A stretch of 64,000 bases of DNA from positions 423,298-487,297 of the forward strand of contig CAJJDN010000046.1 in NCBI GenBank assembly GCA_905182985.1. The letters are read 5' to 3'. The notes under the pieces were generated by a model. That model searched no databases. It was not told where the DNA came from and worked only from the letters and a program-made list of their open reading frames with translations. The stretch comes from Paramecium sonneborni. Its lineage: Eukaryota > Ciliophora > Oligohymenophorea > Peniculida > Parameciidae. Each line of letters starts with the position of its first letter. Within the stretch, counting starts at the first letter, position 1. This document shows, piece after piece, positions 52,426 through 64,000 of the stretch. The translations under genes and the position numbers were made by a program.

Positions 52426-53228
52426 TATTAATCTTATATGTCTATATATAGAAATTGAATATGAGGATTAATATCATTAAACCTTATTTAAATAGTATTT
52501 TATTTTATAATTATAATATATTTTCAAAATTTATTTAACAAATTTTTAAATAGAGATGTAAAAATATTGTATATTTTTTAAATCTCTATTTAAAAAATTT
52601 CTTTATTTTTTTGCTTATTTATACAAATATCAGAAAACAGATTCTAAAATGATATTATTTCAGAGAATTACAACTAGTTTGCATATCTAATAATAAAGAA
52701 TTGAGACTAATTAAAAGTTAATTAAACAAATTTATGGTTGAAGATATTTAATCATTAATTTCAATTTAAAGATGTTTAATATTTATCTCAAAAGTTTTAT
52801 TCAGAACTTACATTCTCACAGCATTTAATAAAAATAATTTTTATTAGAATGAATTAAAAAATAATCAATATTTTTGGATTAAATTATATTATTTAGGATC
52901 ATTAATATGAGAAGAGTTGTGTCCTTCTGGGTTTGATAATTGCAAATAGGGTACTTTTGGTTTGTTCTAATGATTATTCAGATAAAATTGAAACTCTATA
53001 GATTATTTCTATCTTCTTATGGATACTTTTTTGCGTTATTAATAATTATCATTATAAAATACATCAACAACCTTTTATCAAATACTTTTCTCAAATAAAT
53101 TAAATAATAATTTTTTATGCAAATAAAAATACTATCTTATAAACTGTTATTTATATAATTATCACATCTAAATTGATGGACTGTTGTTCTGGATGTTTTG
53201 ATTACTGGGTGATATGTCAATTATACTT
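52426..53228. other. 803-bp region between convergent genes
   Basis: Between the carboxypeptidase stop (plus) and the stop of paralogue B (minus). AT-rich, with short open frames on both strands that lack protein-like composition. The part 53162-53228 might be a final exon of paralogue B (see findings). No promoter is needed here, so its length is unusual for convergent genes in this window, whose other convergent gaps are 42 and 70 bp. Confidence 0.5.
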
Positions 53229-56200
53229 TCAATATTATGATTACTAATATAATGCCAATAATTACTTATTTTGACAGAAATTCTGAATAATTGCTTTAAT
53301 ATTTCCATCATCAAAAATATTATAATTTCTTTTAATTAATACTATTTTTTTTGCTTAGATAAATAAAAATTTTTTCAATTTGAAAAACTTTTTTTACACT
53401 CTAGCTCTTTATTATTATTTATTTTTCAGCAATTAATTTAAAAATTAGTATTTTAATGTCCATGGAGCTTTTTCTCTAACTTTATCTCGGATGGAATCTA
53501 GTTAAACTTCAAGTGCTTTTTCATAGGAATTTATAATTTCCTTTAACATTTAAAAAAAATACTGTATGTTTAGTATAACAATAATAATTAACAAAGGAAT
53601 TTAGAATTCACTTACTTCATTAAATTATTCAATATAAATTATAATCCCAAATGCTATTGCAATTAAGCAAATCTTAGCTGAGTATGAATCTAAATTATTT
53701 AGTTTAGATGAGCTATATGGTAGATATCTTATATTGAGTTCATAGTAAATAAAAACAATCAATAAAACTAAAACACCTTTTTTAACGATATTTTCATCAT
53801 AATAAGTTAAGCAGATAATAATTAATTCCTTTTCTAATATTTTTACTATTTCCCAAAAGTAGGCTGTAATTTTATATTCATTATATAGATAACCTAATTG
53901 TTGTCTACTTACTTTTGAATTAAGATTATTTCTATTTAAGTAGAGACTAAAGTATAAAAAAAAGGGGATAATAACTGCAAATACCAATAAAATTGGTAAA
54001 CAGAAAGTTAGAAGCCAAAAAATATGTTCTTCAGTATCATATCTATAAGCAACATTGGCTTAAATCCATTTAAAATCAGAAATATTACGATATGATATTA
54101 GAGATAGAAATCCTGCAATTATATTAGGTTATATAAATATGTACAAATATATGAATGTTGTAGTGATAACACTTAATCTATATTTTAAGAATTTAGTTAG
54201 TACTCCAATAAAAAAGCATCCTAAAAATACAATTACATAAAAAAAGGGCAAAATTAATTGCCAAATCATTCGAGAATAATGAATATTAAAGCTAAAGATA
54301 TCAATTAGAAAGCAATCAAGTGAATATAATGCTGCTTGAATTGGATTTGCTGTAGAATTTATAGTGCTATTTAAAGTTTATGGTAATTTAAATTTGAAGC
54401 TTGTTATAGTAGATAGAACTTATAAATGACTTGTTAACATCTTAATCAGAATTCCAGATTAAGAATCTTACATTGTCATAAATAGTTTAAATTTTAAAAA
54501 GTACATTTTTTATGCCATATCTTCAATAAGAGCAACAGTTCCTTTGACTGAGATCAAAACAGAAATTAATGCCCTATAGATAATATAATATTTTTACCAT
54601 AAACTAATAGCTGATATTAATATTGAATTTAATTGTTAATCAGCACAAGGTCCACAAGAGTATTTATTACTAGTAGAATAATGTCCTTCCCCTCTGGAAT
54701 CATATAAATCACATTCTTCACATAGTGCTCCTATATGACCTAAAGTGCAAGAAGTATCTCCTTCATACCAACCACCATTACAATTTTATAATAGATTGAT
54801 ACATTCACTAATTTTATCATTATCAAAATACGGCCTCCAATATCCAGGTTTTAAATTTAATGAAGTTGATGTTACTGTCAATACGGTTTGATCATCCTTT
54901 AATGAACATTAATTCGAATTTATATTAAGGGAATACCACCCTTCAGTAGAATTACAAGGTACACATATATTTGAAGTTAAATTTTTTATTTCTCCAATTT
55001 AACAAGGAAAAGCTTTTACGTTAATTCGAAGATAGTAATTATTATGATAATTAATTATTTCTTTTTTTTCATTATAGATTGGAACATATATAGAAGAACA
55101 ATTAAATTAGAGTTGTAAAGTCAAATTTAATTGATCATCCAATTATATGATTATATCATCTAAATTATAATCTGATTAACTAAAATTAACTTTAGGCATA
55201 TTAGTAAAGTTTTTTGTAAAATTATTTTCAATTTCTTCATTAAGTATTCTACCTACAACATCACAAGTACTATTTTCTAAATTCTATTAAATAATATTAA
55301 ACTAATCAAGAGCCTTAATTCTGAAATTGATATTATATTTAAATTATTTTCTCTCAATTATATTGAAATATTTATAAGATGATAATGGTTAGCCATTTGG
55401 TAAGAAAAGAGAATCTGAAAATTAATTTTTAAATATCTCATAAGGTTTGATTTAAATCTACTCTATAATTAAATTCTAATTCTCAATAATCTTAATTTTT
55501 GGGAGAACTTATTATGTATCAACAGAGATGGATAATTGAGATGGTAATTAAGCAGTATCATTTCCAAATTTCTAAGCTAAGTTTTAAGTAATAACAGTTT
55601 AAGATTTATAGAATTGATTAGTATATTGATCATTAATTGATACCCCTCCTCCATATTAAGCAGCATTATTTGAAATTATAGACTCTATTATAACAAATTG
55701 TTGATTCCCTTTAATCGAGATAGAACCACCAGTAATATTTGCAAAATTATTTTTAAAAATAGATTATGTGATCAAAATTCTTAAATTAACCACTCTCAAA
55801 CATGTACCCTCATAACCTTTATTAGACATACAAACATAATCTGTTATTCGAAAATCATATTATTTTTTTTCAAGATCTGATTTTATATTCTAAAGAACCC
55901 TAGAATTTTAGGATTAGTTTCTTTCATTAACAAGTGTCATACAACTACCATACCAACAAACACTTTTCATAATTAATAAATGCTCAATCACTGCATTAAT
56001 ATTATCTTCATCTGTTTAAATCTCTATTAATCCTTTTTAACAGGAAAAACAATTAATATTTTAAAAGCTCATTTTCGAGAATCGAAGGATTGTTTATTAA
56101 GGTTTTATATAGATTAAACTAACATTAGTTGTATATAATATTTGATTTAAAGCATTTATGACACAATATGCTTATTCTAATGAATTTTTATCAATTTCTG

Positions 56201-59200
56201 ATTCAATCTTCTAAGGAGATGCAAACAATATTTTACATTAAAATTTAGGTACTTTTATATTTTTTGTTTTGTTTATCGAACATTTAGAAGGAGCTTCAAT
56301 AGTATTATCAACAGTAATATTCAATAATTTTAGTTAATTTAAAAACAATGATGAATTATCAATGAATTAATCTAATGATAATGCAAAGTTTAAAAATTTA
56401 GATTGAAGGATTTCAACTTCTCTAATAATTAGAGTTTTTGCGGCTTGCAAATTTAATATTGATTCATAGAATACATTTGAAAATTGCAAATTTATTAAAT
56501 CAATATTTTAAAAATTAGAAATCTAAATAATTGTTCTTGAATTAAGTTATTACAGAACTGATTAAGAACTTGAGTTGAATTTAAATTAATTTAAAAATTA
56601 CAATTATCCTTATAAGGAATTCTTGAGTTTTAAGTTTGTAAGTTTAAATTATGTTTCTATTGCATTTAGAGTAGCAGAATACCCATAAAATAGAGATCCT
56701 TCTAAAGAGTAAACATTTTCAACATAGATTTCATTTAAATTTAAGATTGTGGTACCTTTTCCACTTAAAAAATAAATAAATCCACCTGAATTTCTGTTAT
56801 TTATATTTTTTGCATATACATTCTTGATATTGATAGTTACTGAAGTAGCCTAGGATGAATCTATAAATAAAGCTCCTCCATTTGCTTTTTCCTCTTTATT
56901 AAAACCAGAGTTGATGTTGAAGAAAGAAGAATTTTCTATAAGTATATTTGCCTCATTTTCAATTTTAATTTATAATCCTGTACTAGTAGAATTATTAATG
57001 AGAATTTAGTTAATAATAATTTGTTGAGCAAATAAAATTGCATTTGCAGTTGAAACTTTAATTTAGAGAATCTCTGCTAGAATTTCTAATGAAATTTTTT
57101 CATATGGTTCAAAATTGAATTTAATATAAGGATACAAATGGTTATAATCGAAAATGCAATTAGATTCAAAAGTTGAATTTTCAATCTAAATTTTATTAGC
57201 TCGTAATTAAATAATATTTGTTGAAGCGTTTGTAACTAGATTATTTTAAAATCTTAATCCTTTAGAATAAATTGTACATAATGGGCAATCAAAATTTAAG
57301 ATCAAACCTTGATACTAAAGTAAATTTTCCTAATTTTAATGTAATAGATTTCTTTCAAAGAATGAATCAGTTATTATAATTTCATAATATAACTATGATA
57401 TAAATTATATTAATCCTGTTTATTTTTAATTATTTAAAACTAGCAAGTAGTTTCTCTTAAAATAGAGCTCATTTAATTTCAAAATTTAAGTTTTTTCCTT
57501 GACAGTCTAAGAGGAATCAATATAAATTATAGGACAATTAAGCGAGTGAGCTGATGATATATTTAAGTTACTTATTATAATATTTGATACATCATAGAGA
57601 TAAATTGAAGTACAATAATGAAAGTCTTAATCAAGTAAAAAAAGACAGTCATTTGCTAATATTAATTATTCATATTCATGCTCATAGTAGTAGTGCTTAA
57701 TTGTTATAGAATTTAATGTCAAATTTTTGACTCCAAAAAAATTAATTTCACTATGTCCATAAACTCTTTCAATATTTAATTTATTAATAGATACATTTTC
57801 TATTTATAATTAGATTAGCGATTAATCTATCATTTTTTTTATATCATCATATATGAATTTGCTTCCAATTAATTCTATTTCAGTCATCAATAATTACTAA
57901 TTCTAATACTTATCATCACCTTTTATGTCTATAAATTTTGAATTATCATCATATTCATTTAATTGCATTCTTATTTGTTCCAGCTTTATTTATTGAATAC
58001 TAGTTTAAGAATTATTAATTAATGTTGAAAAATTAGTCAGCTTATTGGATTCAAATTAAATTTGAGAAAAAGAACAAAATTTAGAAAGGGCTATAAGTGA
58101 TGAGTTAAAAATCTAATTAGATGCAAAAATAAGTTATTTAGCATAAAAATTAGCAGATCCTTCTATTGCTATCAAATTTTTAATATCAAATAAATAATTA
58201 TTATTAAATTTGCTATCACTTAGAATTAATTTACCCTATTTAAGATTTAAAATTGAAGTTTAATATAAAACGCAATTAAATATTTCTAAATTAGAAATTT
58301 CTACCTAATCAGTTTCTTTGAAGTGAAAATCAAATAAGATTTATTTTGCTATACTGGTATAATCTATCAAAAAATTAGAAATGATAATTAACTAATCTGA
58401 AACAGTTTCTCCGAATGATATAATAAAACCAGGGTCTCTATTTAAATTTATCTGATTAAATTTTAGGTTATTAATAAATATTCTTGAAGCATTATTAATT
58501 ATAATTGTCTATTATTATGTATCATAGGCTCTGAAGATTTTAATATTATTTAGTTCAATTGTTTATTCAAAGGCGGATTCAAATAATATTGGTTTTTTAT
58601 TCAATCCGATTATATCAAAGATTACATCTACTATTTTAATTTTAGAAAAGTTTATAAACTGCAATAATTTTTCGTACTTAAAAATGGTAATATTGTTTCC
58701 ATAAATTTCCAATTAAATATCACTACAATAATTAAATAATAATTACATAGCAGTAAAAATGTTTTAACTATAACTCTAAGTGACGATTTGGTTGAAATTG
58801 CAAGTCTATTATGTAATACTTATAATTTTAATGATAAAGGTTTAAATTTAGAATTAATTTGACAATTTATAAAATTCATTACTTTTAAACTGAAATAAAT
58901 TAGAATATATTTACCTAATTAATTTCATCTGATATTAAAATATGATTATCTCCGTAGCATTCTAATTCTAAAGTGATTTCAATTAGTTTTAATTTTGCGT
59001 CTTTCTTGCAATCACTGTAGGTGAATTAATTCATACCGAAACATTCATAGAATCCAATGCATTAATTTGAAAAATTCCAGAAATCCTAATTATCAAAAAG
59101 AGGATTAATTGATTTAATTTCTTACTATTCTCTTTTACGACATAATTCACAATTTGAAGGACAAAGTATACATTCATTTTCATGAATACTATAATTTTAT

Positions 59201-62157
59201 TCTTTATCATTTGATGGACAATTGACGCAAACGTATTAATTATTTATAATTTTACATTCTAAACATGATTTTGGGCAACCTTTAACACAAATATCGTTTA
59301 AAAGTTCAAATCCTGTCAAACAATCATGACATAGAATTTCATAATCATTAGGATCTTAAGATGTTCCATAGTAGATAAAAGAATGTGATTATTTATAATC
59401 ATCTATCAAAGCTCTATAGAAAGGTTAAATTTCATTTTTCCAATAGTCCTTTTCTAACCTTTATTATTAATAGCAACTAGAACAGTTAAGTTCTTAAGGG
59501 CAACCTATACAGTAACCAGATTATCTTTCAGAATAGTATCCTACTTAACAAGTTAGACATGTAAATGTTGGATCAGCCATATTCTAGCGTAGTAAACATA
59601 ATTAACAATTAGACACTTTATATTAGCAGTCCATTTTAAAGGAGATTGTATAATAATCTACATTTTACTATCCAATAAAACATATTTTTAATTTAGAACT
59701 TTTATAACCATGAGTACATGAATTATCATTTAATACAATGCATTCATTAGTTTCTTAGTCATATTAAAAACCATTCATACATCTAGCACATCCAGAAATT
59801 GAATCAGATACCGTGTCTGGAAGTCCATTAAATTCAAAAGAATTATTCATAAAATCTTTTGTTGCCTCAAATGCGTAAATGCAATTTGATATTTAATTTT
59901 CAAGGCAATCTACTTAATTAATTGATAAGTAATATTTTTTATGATCTACACATTTTAAGCATCGAAGTAATCCTTCTTTATGCTAGAATTAACAGATTTC
60001 ACAATTTTTACCACATTATATACAATAATTGTTATCTGGTGTATATCCTGAAATGCAGGTTAAACATTTTTCTGTATTACATTCTATGCAGAATTCTTTA
60101 CACACATAAATGCAATGAGGTTAATTAGCAAATTCTTACAATTAATATCCGGAAATACATTTTTAGCAACCATTTTGGATATCCATAATTAAACAACCTT
60201 TTGGTAATATTTCACAACTAAAAGTTAATGTATTCATAAAATAATTCTATTTGCAATTCACATAGATTTTTTTAGATAAAAGATAAAATGTCTTTATTTC
60301 TTTACAGTTATTCTATTCTTAGGGTTGACAATATGTTTCTGCATTTCGTACTAATTATAAATTATAGTCATCATCAATTAAATATAATTCGTAATTCTCT
60401 GGAGACCTTTAATAAATGCCATAAGTATATTCATATATTGATTTTGCTTAAATTATTAAATCCTTTTAACAAGTTAATTTATTATACCAACTTGTAGGAT
60501 TTAATAAACATTCTGCACAATTAAGATCAAAATTTTTGGTGAATTCATTTGGACTTTAAAAAATAAAAATATTAAAGATACCATTTAATGCATCTTGATT
60601 ACTCAGGTAAAGCAAAGTATCCAAAATCACATCTTAATAAATTCTAATCAAAATCTATTTCCTTTAAAGTTAAAGCATATTAAAATTCTGTGATTGATTT
60701 ACATACTTTATCAATTTCTAAATATCCATTTATACAAGAACATTAATTTTAATCATTTAAATATATTCTGTTTGTATCTTTGAAACATTTAATACAATCA
60801 TTTTATGTAGGACCCTAACATTCTTGGCAACTATAATGGCATACTCATAAATATTATCTACTAATACCAAAATTAATTTCTTTGGAATAATCAAAATTAT
60901 ACGCCATTTATAGATCATATATTGATCCTCTAAGTTTTTAAAAATATCTAACATTATCTTATCCTATAAGTAAATAATATTTAGTGTTTATAAATAAATT
61001 TCTATATCGAGAGTTTCCTAATGTATATTCCAAACGTGTTTCTACTTAATCTAAAAAATAACTAATTATAAATCTTGATGCTGGATTTTTATTTCGAGCA
61101 TGTTCAAATGCTATGAAATGCCAATTTACTAAAATTTTAGGGTATACTTCTTGATTATTAATATAAATTTTTTAGCTTTCTCGATTTAGAATTACTTATT
61201 CAATAGGAATAGCATAATGAAAAGATGCTACTTAATAACCAAAATTGAAAGGCTATTAAAGATCAAGTTCCACAACTATTTTTACTAATTCATCTCCAAT
61301 TTTAATTTCATCTGCATAACTTCTATAAGCAGTTAATCTAAACAATAAATAATTGATGTAGTTATTTGCTTCTGAAGCATCATATTTCACCCATGCAGAT
61401 ATACAAAAATTATCACCAATCTAATCCATTTCAAATTTCAATGAATCTCCTTGAAATATTTTTAATCCATCAATTAAGGATTTTTTTTATTCACCAAATA
61501 CTTTTGCAGGAATCGTTTAAGTATTTTTTATATTCTCATATGTTTCAGAATCATAAAATTACATTAGTTTAGATATCCGACCCTTAAATACCCCAAGCTG
61601 TAATTCTTTTGTAACCTAAATATTAATTTAAATTAAACTTATAATCCTGCGCCTCCAAGTGATAAACTTGAATCAGATAATTCTTCTTCTAATGTATATT
61701 TCTTGGTGATACCATTAGCATTTAAAGTTTAAATTGTAATTTCTTTTTTTGTTATTGTAATCATTGTTAGTATCCAAATACCCTCATATTAAAGTGGATC
61801 AAATTCTTAATTACTTATTACACTACCTGCTAACCATACCTCATGCTCTACTTTTAATTAATTCATATTAAATGAAACAAACATTACAATTATTGTCTTC
61901 TTAATATCAGTTATGTAAAATAGTTATTATTTATTCCCTTCAATAAATTTTCCCATTTATTAAGCAGGAATACAAAAACTCCAAAAAGCAAAAGTATTTG
62001 TAAAACTTAAGTCGATTGGATAGTTTTCGTATTATTTTGTCAAATCTATAAGTTTACTTTCATATTCATCTGAAGAACTAGCAACCTTATTTGATTAAAT
62101 CACAAGTATTAGTATCAATTAAGTCAACATTAATCTTCTTATTTAAAAATAAAACAT
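53229..62157 (-). CDS. Giant beta-helix, cysteine-rich multi-pass membrane protein, paralogue B (2942 aa)
   Basis: Paralogue of the protein at 41124-50413, with the same domain order. Signal peptide (MFYFQIRRLMLTQLILILVI; the ATG at 62130 would shorten it). A LamG-like domain follows (FCISAWVKYD). Cysteine-rich repeats run ~60843-59040 (CHYSCQECQGP, CEICQFQHKEG, CPSNCELCRKRE). The long beta-helix-like region runs ~58890-55700. Then come a cysteine cluster and membrane helices (~54660-53540) containing AYFWEIVKILEKELII, almost identical to AYFWELIKIFEKELII in paralogue A. The tail is basic and Gln/Lys-rich. Introns: 61616-61638 (23), 60844-60867 (24), 60554-60581 (28) and 58890-58914 (25 nt), at positions matching the first four introns of A; a match to A's fifth intron is absent. 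Spliced length is 2943 codons. An alternative 3' end at 53162 is possible. Confidence 0.87.
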
Positions 62158-63512
62158 GAAATTATATTAATCATCATTTTTAAACGGATTACGTTGTTTT
62201 AAATCTCAAAAATATTCGATCTTAAATTTATCAGAAGAAAAAATTCTTAATTATTTCCTTTTTTTCTTTATTCTTTAACTCTCATTCCATTTACCTCTTT
62301 TTAATAATTAATAATGCAGCTATTTACCATTAATTATTTTCAATAATATTTCATATTGTTATATAATTTAATAATAAAAAATAATTTATGGCCCAAAAAT
62401 TATTGATAAATACATTAGTGTAAAGTTCATCTCTTTTTCTAAATTCAAATATTTTTGAAGTCTTTATCTAAAATCTTTTCATTTTAAATCATTATATCTT
62501 TAGTGTGGTTTAAAGTGAAAATTCCAAAACTAAAACATACTAAAAGTAATCTAATTTACTTGAATATTGTTTTATTTTTAAATGAAATTTTAGGATAATT
62601 CTTTAATATTTTTCAATGAAGTTTTAGAATTAACAAAATTATATTTTTATTAATGTGGATCATTGCTTAAAATTAAGATGGCATAACTTAGTTATTTATT
62701 AATTAGTTTACTTTTATTGGCTTGTTAATTCCTGATATTTCAATGCTTTATTATTTATTACTATTGGTGCTCTTATTCTTAACAAATGTTCTTGTGAATA
62801 TTTTATAGCAGGAGATCAAAATTTAAAGATTCTTCTTTGCAAATATTTAAATTAAATCCGAAACGATTGCTGTAAATGATATTTATGAACTTTAATAAAA
62901 CATAATTTTATGCTGAAAAGTAATTAATTACCAAAATCACAATATGAAACTATTATTTAGGCTTCCTAACAATTAGTTGTTTAATAGAAATTAAAGTATA
63001 TTTGAATATGCCTTGATACCTAATAATACTAATTGATGAAATTTCTATAAAATAATTTTTATTATTATGAAAAACTTTTTTTTCCATTAAAAAATGGGCC
63101 ATGAAAAAGGGAATACTTAATCTCCAATAATGCACGACAATTCATTTAAAAAAAATCTCTTTCCTTTACACCTGTGATTTCAAATTTCTCTATTTATAAA
63201 TTTTTTGTACTTAAAATATAAAATAATAAAAAAATAACATCACCATCTACTCTAGCAGCCTATAACGAAATTTAGAGTTGAATTTTGTTGTGGTTTGTTC
63301 TTGTGAGCAGGGTTCTACTTTTTTTTATTAACTTCTAAAATCGAAAAACAAAATATAATCAAATCTCATTTCTAAATATTCAGAAACACTTCATATTAAC
63401 CAATTTTTTTACATACTGTTTATGAAGATTTTCAAACAATTTTATTTATATATAAATCTTACAATAAATTTTTGATTAATGATAATTGATATTAACTTAA
63501 AATTATAATTTT
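62158..63512. other. 1355-bp intergenic region with a possible ncRNA-like island
   Basis: Largely AT-rich spacer between two minus-strand genes; it should contain the promoter of paralogue B near 62158-62500. A minus-strand open frame of ~131 codons (63135-62741) is present but looks non-coding. The stretch 63241-63320 stands out by being about 39 percent GC in surroundings near 20 percent and is followed by a run of eight T at 63321. No gene is recognised. Confidence 0.45.
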
Positions 63513-64000
63513 TCATTATTTTTATTGAGGTTCCTATTATACTACAATAAGTTAACAAATCTAGCTTAGCTCTTGTGGTTTAGACTATTTTTATGCTTAA
63601 ATCTTTTGAAGTAATGAGGTTCCACATCTTATTAAAGGACCAATTAATCCAAAAATAAGAATTCCAATTTAAATAAAGCCTAAATTAATAGACTAATTGG
63701 CTGATAAATATCTTTAAAATATTTAACAATGTGCCAAACTTAGAAATATAAATATCATTACTGGAGCTTCTATCCAGATTGTTGTTATCAAATTGTAATT
63801 TTCAAATATAATTTTTATTTGTATTATGAAAACTAAATAGAATATAATAACGAATGTTAACAAAATGCACTACATTATTGGTTAAGTTTAAAAATTAACC
63901 AAGATTAATAAAAATACAAATGTTTTCAATACTAAGACACCTTCATGTTATTATTTTCTCAAATTAATTAATATAATCTTGTTATTGGGTCTTATAAAAT
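63513..64000 (-). CDS. Multi-pass membrane protein, C-terminal 161 residues (gene continues off the right edge)
   Basis: Open frame on the minus strand from the window edge to TGA at 63513. The visible part has about four hydrophobic helices (VLKTFVFLLILVNF, CILLTFVIIFYLVFII, APVMIFIFLSLAHC and FIQIGILIFGLIGPLI). A polar Gln/Lys-rich tail ends the protein (LLQKIQAQKQSKPQELSQIC and onward). The segment EGVLVLKTFVFLLI faintly resembles the KGVLVLLITYVY region preceding the last helices of the giant paralogues A and B, so it could be the end of a third, more distant member, but this is weak. No intron is needed in the visible part. Confidence 0.7.

Noticed and set aside
52734..52910. Short plus-strand frame MVEDIQSLISIQRC in the gap after the carboxypeptidase
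   Set aside because: Too short, background-like composition, no homology recognised.
62741..63135. Minus-strand open frame of ~131 codons starting MHYWRLSIPFFM
   Set aside because: In AT-rich DNA with TGA as the only stop such frames are expected; composition (Ile, Asn, Lys, Phe) equals the background and no motif or intron logic supports it.
63241..63328. tRNA gene
   Set aside because: The ggttctac piece resembles a B box only partly; there is no matching T-stem, acceptor stem or anticodon arm.

Overview
Organism. The window reads as somatic (macronuclear) DNA of a Paramecium-like oligohymenophorean ciliate. It is strongly AT-rich. TAA and TAG act as glutamine codons throughout and only TGA stops translation. 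Genes are tightly packed, and every intron I could place is 22-32 nt, starts with GT (usually GTA) and ends in AG. The 33 introns placed below restore conserved protein sequence or coding phase, which supports both the genetic code and the gene models. Apart from one reading-frame break in the giant NACHT gene, each spliced model has a length divisible by three.

Layout. 1-3 kb: three minus-strand genes, namely the beta-tubulin 5' end, an unrecognised two-helix membrane protein and a clear NEDD1 orthologue (gamma-tubulin recruiter). 3.9-6.1 kb (plus): a small unknown protein and an eight-repeat Pumilio RNA-binding protein. 6.2-18.98 kb (minus): a BTB protein with a long Gln-rich region, an M16 (insulinase-type) metallopeptidase with an N-terminal membrane anchor, a 1,139-residue IQ/coiled-coil protein and the 51 kDa subunit of mitochondrial complex I. 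19.0-19.95 kb (plus): a MORN-repeat protein with an MGC acylation motif. 20.0-23.7 kb (minus): an S28 serine peptidase, an STPGR/SHIPPO-type axonemal protein and an unknown 250-residue protein. 23.8-28.8 kb (plus): a MyTH4-FERM myosin whose motor is eroded and half deleted. 29.6-40.0 kb (plus): a giant NACHT - pentapeptide-like - WD40 (NLR-like) protein with one frame break. 41.1-62.2 kb: two giant paralogous surface proteins (plus, then minus) pointing tail to tail around an S10 serine carboxypeptidase gene. After 63.5 kb: the 3' end of another multi-pass membrane protein (minus).

How the genes fit together. Several products belong to the microtubule/cilium/cortex machinery (beta-tubulin, NEDD1, STPGR protein, MORN protein, possibly the IQ protein). 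Others are housekeeping (complex I, two lysosomal-type serine peptidases, an M16 peptidase). The right half, 24-62 kb, is dominated by very large fast-evolving proteins: a pseudo-motor myosin, an NLR-like STAND ATPase and a pair of beta-helix cysteine-rich membrane proteins. This is where previously undescribed biology is most likely. No tRNA, rRNA, CRISPR array, transposon or telomere was recognised.
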